This document shows positions 45,052 to 53,800 of a DNA stretch of 64,000 nt, in pieces. Origin of the DNA: Agarophyton chilense. Its lineage: Eukaryota; Rhodophyta; Florideophyceae; Gracilariales; Gracilariaceae. The stretch spans positions 744,001 to 808,000 of the forward strand of contig JARGXX010000022.1 in the NCBI GenBank assembly GCA_030374765.1. Direction: 5' to 3'. Position numbers and translations under genes: made by a program. Numbering within the stretch: the first letter of the stretch is position 1; every line of letters begins with the position of its first letter. Below the pieces are notes generated by a model. That model saw only the letters and a list, made by a program, of their open reading frames with translations. It was not told the DNA's origin and did not search any database.

Positions 45052-45757
45052 TGCATGAGAGCGGGCGTCATGGACAGGGAGCAGGGGAGCACGAGGGAGG
45101 AGGGCGCGGAGGGCGCGGAGGGCGCGGAGGGGGGTAGAGGGGGGTAGAGGGCGCGGAGGGCTGGGGGGAGCGCGCGCGACTAGGAGCGGACGGCGGCGAG
45201 CAACCACACACACCGAGTGAGGCAGACAGAAAGTGGCAGCCAACAGAAAGCGGCGGCCAACAGAAAGCGAGCAGCGCGCGTGGAAGCGCTCGTTCCACAG
45301 CACGGCGGCCGGAAGCGTCGCCGCTGAATTCATTTCGATTCAGTTGGGCGCATTTGCCCGCCACGGCTGCGCTCCGCTACGCTGGCGCGTGTCCCGCGAC
45401 AGATCGCCGCCCGTCTTCGCCGTCGCGCATCCCCACCCCCTCCCGCGTTGCACAAATTCCCCTCCACCAGCCGCGCGTCCCGTCGCGCGCCGCATCGTCG
45501 TCGCTTCATTGGCCACCGCCCTCACCCGCTCGTCGCTCGCGGAGCTCATTCTCATATCACATGTCTCTCTCGTTACGTCTAACCTCCCTCGATTCTCTCT
45601 CCCGGCCTCGTTCCAGTACCTCACCTCCATCGTCTTTCCCTCCCCTCCCCCCCCCACTCCACCCCCCCTCTTTCTCCCCCCTCTCTCCCCCCTTCCTTCC
45701 ACCCCCGCCCGTCCCAAATCCCCCCGATCTCGCCTTCCCTCCCCGCCGCAGCGCACC
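45052..45757. promoter_or_regulatory. Divergent promoter region, PP4C / ATP-grasp gene
   Basis: 706 bp between two divergent starts. It contains a short tandem array of GGCGCGGAG-type units at about 45,105-45,165 and a long pyrimidine tract (CCCTCCCC and similar runs) at 45,637-45,735 just before the ATP-grasp ATG. No TATA box is obvious. The GC-rich, TATA-less layout fits two housekeeping-type genes sharing one open region. Confidence 0.55.
45105..45165. repeat. Short GC-rich tandem repeat
   Basis: Repeats of GGGCGCGGA and GGGGTAGAG units in the probable 5' UTR of the phosphatase gene. They are prone to slippage and could vary between strains. Confidence 0.7.
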
Positions 45758-47401
45758 ATGACCTCGTACGAGTCGTCAGAAGTCGTGGCCTTCGCCCTCA
45801 ACAAGCGCCATCTGCCTCGCTCGCAGGTAGAGGCCATCCCGGACATTGAAGACGAGGAAGATCAGGACGCCATCGCTAGTCGCCCGTCGTCCCTTCGCGC
45901 CAACTTCTTTCCCCCCGGCGCCGAGTTCGGCGATTTCGATCCGAGCGCCTACTCCCGCTACGGTTCCTTTCGGGAGCAATCGCCCTTCTTTTCCCCGGTC
46001 TTCTCTCACCTTCCGTCTGTGCGTCCGGAGAAGCTGCGTGTTGCCTCCCCGGAAACCCAAAATCTTCGTCGTAAGCTCATGCGCGACTCAAACGTGCTCA
46101 TTGTGCAGGGCGGCTATGAGGGAAAGCGTTTTATTTACGATCGTCTAAGGTCTCTCGGTGTCCACATCTACATGATGGACGGGCCTGGTTCCATATGGAA
46201 GAAAGTCGCAGATGAAGGAGGTATCGCCGAGTTCATAGAAATCGATTTTACCGCTTATGACACCTTGTTCGAACGTGCAATGGAAGCCATCATGGACTGT
46301 ACCCTCGAGGGAAGGTTTGATGCTGTTACCACGTACTACGAAGACGCTGTTCCTCTTGCTGCCCGCATTGCCACCGCACTCGGAGTGAACACAAATTCAA
46401 TCGAAAGCTGCGAAAAGGCTCGCAACAAGCGCATGACTCGCCAAACCATGGCTGAGGCCGGTTTGCCCGTTCCCCGTTTTAAGAGAATTCTCAGTGCTGA
46501 TGACATTCAGCCTGCTTGTGATTACGTGGGATTTCCCGTCATTCTCAAGCCTGTGTTCGGCGCAGCTTCTATGGGCGTCACACTCGCCCAATCTGTACAG
46601 GAAGCCGCACAGGCATATGAAAAGTTGTTTTCTTCTTTTGATGTTAATGACGATACCATCTGGGCGCAAGGAACAGAAATGGTTATCGAGGAATATTATG
46701 ACGGAGACGAATTTGATATTGATGTTCTTCTTTCCGAGGGAACAGTAGTTTATGCCAAGGTATCCGATAACTGGGCATGCTGGGAACCGTGGTTTCAGGA
46801 AACAGGAACCAATTGCCCTTCATCTTACCCAGTGGATAAGCAGACAGAACTCATCAAGCTGGCCATTGAGACCACGATGGCGTTGGGTTTCAGGAACGGT
46901 TGTTTCCACGTAGAATTGCGATACACCAAACGCGGTCCCCGTCTCATCGAAGTCAACGCTAGGATGGGCGGAGTTTCTGTCCGCGATGCAAACCTGCTTG
47001 CATGGGGGGTGGACTTGGTCGAGGAACACTGTATGACTGCTTTGAAAATCCCTATAAGGCCAGCCATACCAAAGGAACCCTTGAAGTTTATGGCTGAGTC
47101 AGCCATAAATGCTCCATACTCTGGCGTCCTAAACGAAAACGACTGGCTAGCGTTTGCCAGGAAAAGCAAGTTGGTACTCAAGACCTCATATTTGAAACAC
47201 AAAGGGGATAAGGTTTGTGGGCCGGAGGATGGTTTGCCAGATTGGATTGCCGAAATTATAGTTGTTAGTGAGATCAGCACGGAGGAAGCGGTGATGGAGA
47301 TCAGGAGAATTGTCGAAAAATGCAAGGTACCAATCACTGCTTCAGTGGCAGGTACCGAACGCCGATTCTTCTTTCCAGGCCACAGTCACCCTTTTTGCTA
47401 G
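45758..47401 (+). CDS. ATP-grasp amino-acid ligase, carnosine-synthase-like
   Basis: 547 codons from the ATG at 45,758, in a good CACCATG context; the frame is open upstream, but that part is low-complexity. After a ~100-residue variable N-terminus comes a preATP-grasp fold (LIVQGGYEGKRFIYDRLRSLG), then FDAVTTYYEDAVPLAARIA and the ATP-grasp domain: VILKPVFGAASMGV with the nucleotide-binding Lys near residue 264, MVIEEYYDGDEFDIDVLL, and the metal-binding E398-N400-R402 in LIEVNARMGG. Order and motifs match the C-terminal half of animal carnosine synthase (CARNS1) and related dipeptide ligases, which join a carboxylate to an amino group with ATP. The substrate is not readable. No plastid leader is seen, so it is probably cytosolic. 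Confidence 0.85.
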   Translation: MTSYESSEVVAFALNKRHLPRSQVEAIPDIEDEEDQDAIASRPSSLRANFFPPGAEFGDFDPSAYSRYGSFREQSPFFSPVFSHLPSVRPEKLRVASPETQNLRRKLMRDSNVLIVQGGYEGKRFIYDRLRSLGVHIYMMDGPGSIWKKVADEGGIAEFIEIDFTAYDTLFERAMEAIMDCTLEGRFDAVTTYYEDAVPLAARIATALGVNTNSIESCEKARNKRMTRQTMAEAGLPVPRFKRILSADDIQPACDYVGFPVILKPVFGAASMGVTLAQSVQEAAQAYEKLFSSFDVNDDTIWAQGTEMVIEEYYDGDEFDIDVLLSEGTVVYAKVSDNWACWEPWFQETGTNCPSSYPVDKQTELIKLAIETTMALGFRNGCFHVELRYTKRGPRLIEVNARMGGVSVRDANLLAWGVDLVEEHCMTALKIPIRPAIPKEPLKFMAESAINAPYSGVLNENDWLAFARKSKLVLKTSYLKHKGDKVCGPEDGLPDWIAEIIVVSEISTEEAVMEIRRIVEKCKVPITASVAGTERRFFFPGHSHPFC

Positions 47402-47820
47402 CGCGTTTTGGCAGAGGATCGACTATTCCTCATGGAAATGGCGCTTGTAGTTTGTTTTGACAGACTGGACGTCAAAACCTCAGTGAAAAGCAAGTAGTCT
47501 GACCGGAGTGTGTTGCTTTGAGATTGATTAGGCCGTTTGTGAAAGCTCACGGCTTGCTCCAAGGGACTTTTACCGTGCGGTCTTTTATTCTATCGCAGTG
47601 ACGGACATTAATCGCCTGGCCTGGCAGCCGCTATGTGCCGGTATCCCTCTCCTGCATATTTGCTTAAGATAAAGAGACCCGTTTCGGTAAAGGGGACTTC
47701 TTAACGATTCCTCTAATTTAGAGAAGTGCAGGGAGTCGAACTCTTGTTCCTCATTAATACGGTTAGATAGTTTAAAGTTAAAATGCTACTCTATTCGAAA
47801 CTACAGGCAAAGTTGTGCAG
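47402..47820. other. Convergent intergenic spacer
   Basis: 419 bp between the stops of the ATP-grasp gene (+) and the giant VWA gene (-). It should hold both 3' UTRs. No gene, repeat or clear polyadenylation signal was identified. Confidence 0.5.
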
Positions 47821-50800
47821 TCAAAGCTTATCGCTTTCTGTGAACCAAGGAGGTAGCTCGCTTGCCCTCCTGGCTATTCCTTTCCGAATGCCGTTATTAG
47901 AATCAATATTCTTTAGACGAAGAGCGTTATACACCTGTTTTCTTTTTTCCTTCGCCTTTTCCCTAGACTTCTTCATTCGTTTCCGAATGACCGGCGTGCT
48001 TCTTAATGCTTGCCCGTCAAGCCGGTGGTCCGATCTTACAATTATTTCCACCAGTTTAGGCACCAGTGTCACTACATCAGCAACTGCAGAAGCGTTTAAC
48101 GACGACTTGCTTGTCCCCAGCTTGTAAAGCTCCTCGTCCTTATTTTCTCCTATACCCATCGTAACGAGACGAATCCCTAATTTATCCATTTCCAGCTTTT
48201 CTTTCAAAGCGGACCGTAACCCCTGTTCGCCCGTACCACCCTCAGTCAACTCTCCAGCATTAATTAGCACAATTCTGCGAAGCCTCCGGGCATTCAGCAA
48301 TTGTGACTGAATGTGCTTATTAGCCGCGGGAGGGATCATTTCATATCTAGACCATTTCAAGGCAAGATGTGCTTCTCTGCACATTCCATTCATAGCGGGT
48401 GGCACTTCGGTTGCTTGCACGGTTGGGGGTTCCTCAATATCACCTCCATTTCTAGCTTGACCATCACTGATTCCTCTAGGATCTTTGACCAAGCTATCGA
48501 CTTTTCTCAAGGCATTTCCCCAAACTTCATCACCAACCTCATATATGTACATATCGTTAGTATCCCAGTTATTTGCATCACCTTGAAATGAACTCAGGAT
48601 TCGCCTCCTAACGGCATCAAAATCCCTGTCCAGTTCCGAAACCACCATGGAATCATAGGCGTACTCCACAAATCCGACTCGAGATCCTTCATGAACTTGT
48701 TTCTGTACACTGTCAATCACACCACCTGGTGTGGAGAGAATTTCCTTCAGTCTTCGGTAATCTCTCCACGAAAGAGCACCAGACGCATCAAATACAAATA
48801 AAAGATCAACCATGGGTTTCTCAATAATAGCAGTACCCCTCCCCGGCTGTTGCACATGTTCCATTCCTACTTCAGAGTTGGATTGCTCCTGCGAAGACGA
48901 CGCCTCTAAAGATGGGAAAGACGGTGGATCAGAAGAATGAGCTGATGTCGAAGACGTCACATCTGATCCGACAGAATCAGGAGATAAATGGCTCAAAGCC
49001 ATGCACATTCCCGGTATGGCTAGCCTTGTTATCACTTGAGGCGGACGAACTCGAGCAGCCCCTGGCTTCAAAACTCCGGCAAACTGACCCCCTACTGCAG
49101 CAGCAGCCTCCTGCCCCATTTCCACGGCCGCACTCGAAAGTTCAGAAGCACTGCGCCACACCTGGCGCCATGGCGAGTCTTCACCATCTCGGCTTGACTC
49201 AAAACTAATCATGCTCGACATAATGTTACCATCATGGTTCGAGCTCTCAGATGTAGAGAGTGCTAGGGCTTTTCCCAGGTCGGGAAATATAGCACACGAC
49301 CTGTACACCACAGCACCGACAACAAGAACGGCAGCAAGTGATGCAATGGCGACCCCACTCATGCCACCGATGCCACCCGGAAACGAACCCCCCCCTCTGG
49401 AACTATCCGAATCAGGAGCGATATTTCCATTTTCGCCGATACCAACAGCAGGCAAGGGGCTTGGAGAACTACCGCTATCTGTACCAGAATTATCAATGGA
49501 CAGCACAAGAGGAGCAGTTTCACTGAACGAGGTAGTTGAGGGTACCCAGGGCTGCAAGCTAGCGAAAGTAGAAGCAGGCGACTCCTCACTTTGTAAAGGG
49601 CTAGAGGATGAAACAACGCCCGGACTCTGCACAACAGCGGTGGGCGACGCGATGGGCAGTGCAAAAGGTCTCGTCCCACCAGAGGATGTGGTCGCATCAC
49701 TTTGGCTAGCTGCTAAGCTTGGGCTCGATCCTGCAAAATGGCCTGCTTCGGCCGTCGGACTGGGAAATACACTCAAGCTCGCATACAGCGCAAGGCTTGG
49801 AGACATAGTACTACCCATCGTACCATCTCCGAACGAGGGGGAGCTAGTTGAGGAGCTGGGCGACGTTGTTTGGATCGATGGGACGAGAATTCCAGAATCA
49901 CCCCCAATCACCGCTGCACCAGACCAAATGACGCTCGGCGACATAAGAGACTGTGATGCATCAGTTGTTATCATAGTTTGGTCGATGTTAGCAGATGCCT
50001 CGGGATTAAGTCCTCCACTGAGGCTTGGTTCCACAGTAGCGCCAGAAACAACTGCTGATCCACTCAGCTGAGAATCGTTGGGAGATGCAATGGTCTCCAA
50101 CAGGTCAGCCATAGTCGAAGGTGTCCCGCCACCAAAACCAGAAGACAGAGATGGGCTGACTGTTTCATTAATTCCTGATGACACTCCACCAGATGGAAAT
50201 AGAGGTGTAAAGCTGCTATCAACAGAAGTGCTCGGTGAAATATCAAAGTCTGACAAAACGGCAGAACTCGAAGCACTGCTGACATCAACACTTTGAGATA
50301 TGATTGGAGCAACTTCCATACTTGCATCGGGTTCCCCACCTGGACGAGTGACAAGAGAACTGGGTACCGGAGTTGACCCAAAGCTATTAGGCGGCGGAGA
50401 AAAAGATGATGAGGTAAAAGAAAACGAAAAACTAGGAACCACAGAAGACTCAAAGGCATCAGCAGAGCTTAATATTCCACCATTGCCCGACCCCAGTGAA
50501 ACCACCGAACTTGCAATCCCACTTGCGTTCAATTCCAGAGACGAGCTGGGTAGCGGGTCCGGGCTCGAAACTAACGAACCCGAGTCAAACGTAGAATTCA
50601 ACAAACCGTTATTGCTCGAACCAGGAGAAATCCTTGGACTTGCTCCAACACCAGAAATCAATTCTACATCAGGATTCACCACCAAGAAGCTCGGTGAGGC
50701 AACAGAACCAGACGCCGCAGCAGTCGTACCTACTGCGTACGTATCAACATCTGATGAGGGCACCACACTTCCATCCACAACAGCACTCGGTTCTACTCCA

Positions 50801-53800
50801 GGACTCACAACCAAGAAGCTCGGTGAGGCAAAAGAACCAGACGCCGCAGCGGTAGTCGCCGCCCCATTCGTATCCGCATCTGCTGGTGGCCCCTCGCTTG
50901 CGTCAACACCAGAACTCGATTCCACAACAGGGCTCACTACCAACAAACTTGGCGATGCAAAAAAACCAGACGCCGCAGCAGTAGTCCCCAACCCATTTGT
51001 ATCCACATCTGCAGTTGGCCCCTCGCTTGCTTCAGCACCAGCACTCGTATCAAAACCGGGACTCACCACCAAGAAGCTCGGGGAGGCAACAGAACCAGAC
51101 GCCGCAGCAGTCGTACCTACTACGTCCGTATCAACATCTGATGAGGGCACCACACTTCCATCCACAACAGCACTCGGTTCTACTCCAGGACTCACAACCA
51201 AGAAGCTCGGTGAGGCAAAAGAACCAGACGCCGAAGCGGTAGTCGCCGCCCCATTCGTATCCGCATCTGCTGGTGGTCCCTCGCTTGCGTCAACACCAGA
51301 ACTCGATTCCACAACAGGGCTCACTACCAACAAACTTGGCGATGCAAAAGAACCAGACGCCACAGCAGTAGTCCCCAACCCATTTGTATCCACATCTGCA
51401 GTTGGCCCCTCGCTTGCCTCAGCACCAGCACTCGTATCGAAACCGGGGCTCACCACCAAGAAGCTCGGGGAGGCAACAGAACCAGACGCCGCAGCAGTCG
51501 TACCTACTGCGTCCGTATCAACATCTGATGAGGGCACCACACTTCCATCCACAACAGCACTCGGTTCTACTCCAGGACTCACAACCAAGAAGCTCGGTGA
51601 GGCAAAAGAACCAGACGCCGCAGCGGTAGTCGCCGCCCCATTCGTATCCACATCTGCTGGTGGTCCCTCGCTTGCTTCAACACCAGAACTCGATTCCACA
51701 ACAGGGCTCACTGCCAATAAACTTGGCGATGCAAAAGAACCAGACGCCGCAGCAGTAGTCCCCAACCCATTTGTATCCACATCCGCAGTTGGCCCCTCGC
51801 TTGCTTCAGCACCAGCACTCGTTTCGAAACCGGGGCTCACCACCAAGAAGCTTGGGGAGGCAACAGAACCAGACGCCGCAGCAGTCGTACCTACTGCGTC
51901 CGTATCAACATCTGATGAGGGCACCACACTTCCATCCACAACAGCACTCGGTTCTACTCCAGGACTCACAACCAAGAAGCTCGGTGAGGCAAAAGAACCA
52001 GACGCCGCAGCGGTAGTCGCCGCCCCATTCGTATCCGCATCTGCTGGTGGCCCCTCGCTTGCGTCAACACCAGAACTCGATTCCACAACAGGGCTCACTA
52101 CCAACAAACTTGGCGATGCAAAAGAACCAGACGCCACAGCAGTAGTCCCCAACCCATTTGTATCCACATCTGCAGTTGGCCCCTCGCTTGCCTCAGCACC
52201 AGCACTCGTATCGAAACCGGGGCTCACCACCAAGAAGCTCGGGGAGGCAACAGAACCAGACGCCGCAGCAGTCGTACCTACTGCGTCCGTATCAACATCT
52301 GATGAGGGCACCACACTTCCATCCACAACAGCACTCGGTTCTACTCCAGGACTCACAACCAAGAAGCTCGGTGAGGCAAAAGAACCAGACGCCGCAGCGG
52401 TAGTCGCCGCCCCATTCGTATCCACATCTGCTGGTGGTCCCTCGCTTGCTTCAACACCAGAACTCGATTCCACAACAGGGCTCACTGCCAATAAACTTGG
52501 CGATGCAAAAGAACCAGACGCCGCAGCAGTAGTCCCCAACCCATTTGTATCCACATCCGCAGTTGGCCCCTCGCTTGCTTCAGCACCAGCACTCGTTTCG
52601 AAACCGGGGCTCACCACCAAGAAGCTCGGGGAGGCAACAGAACCAGACGCCGCAGCAGTCGTACCTACTACGTCCGTATCAACATCTGATGAGGGCACCA
52701 CACTTCCATCCACAACAGCACTCGGTTCTACTCCAGGACTCACAACCAAGAAGCTCGGTGAGGCAAAAGAACCAGACGTCGCAGCGGTAGTCGCCGCCCC
52801 ATTCGTATCCGCATCTGCTGGTGGTCCCTCGCTTGCTTCAACACCAGAACTCGATTCCACAACAGGGCTCACTACCAACAAACTTGGCGTTGTAACAAAA
52901 CCAGAAGAGGCAGCGGAAGTAACGGCTCCACTCGCATCCGGAACCACCGACGTACTTGTGCTGGATACAAGATCGGGGTGAAGCATTGAGGCGAGGAGTG
53001 GCGAATGAGTGAAACTCGGGAGCAAGACGATGCTCGGCGATCCAGTCGGACTCGGTACCGAATTTATCAAAGGAGATTGACTCGAACTCGGCCCCAAGGT
53101 TGCACTTGGGTACAAAGAGAAACTCTCAATGAACAAAGCGCTTGGTCCCGGCAGAAGGTTGGATGTAGAGGTTGCTTGAAGACTACTCACAAGTGATGAT
53201 GGACTCGGAAAAACACTCTTAGACACAGATACACCTGAACTTGGTACCATAATTCCAGATGCAAACGCATTCCAACTGGGTACCACGCTCTCAGACATCG
53301 ACGCACTTGAACTCGGTGCCACACTCATACTGGCTGTCACACTAGACCTCGGTACCGAGCTCGTCGATGGCGTCGGACTCAGACTTGGTAGTACACTTCC
53401 TGTCGCCGACGCACTAGTACTCGGTATTGCACTTCCGGACGCTGACGCACTAGAGCTTGGTACCACGCTCCCAGACATTGACGCACTTGAACTCGGTGCC
53501 ACACTCATACTGGCTGTCACACTAGAGCTCGGTACCGAGCTCATCGATGGCGTCGGACTCAGACTCGGTAGTACACTTCCTGTCGCCGACGCACTAGTAC
53601 TCGGTATTGCACTTCCGGACGCTGACGCACTAGAGCTTGGTACCACGCTCCCAGACAGTGACGCACTTGAACTCGGTGCCACACTCATACTGGCTGTCAC
53701 ACTAGAGCTCGGTACCGAGCTCATCGATGGCGTCGGACTCAGACTCGGTAGTACACTTCCTGTCGCCGACGCACTAGTACTCGATATTGCACTTCCGGAC

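Noticed and set aside
45052..45333. 94-codon N-terminal extension of the phosphatase frame
   Set aside because: Pro/Arg/Ala-rich and partly encoded by a short tandem repeat; the family length and start motif fit the downstream ATG at 45,051.
45233..45757. 175-codon extension of the ATP-grasp frame
   Set aside because: Low-complexity, derived from a pyrimidine tract, and overlaps the promoter of the divergent gene. The ATG at 45,758 has a good context.
50300..52981. Plus-strand open frame of 893 codons opposite the giant gene
   Set aside because: It exists because the 387-bp repeats are multiples of three and the Ser/Ala/Thr/Pro codons of the real gene read without stops backwards. It has no signal, domain or independent start, and the minus strand has signal peptide, membrane helix and VWA.
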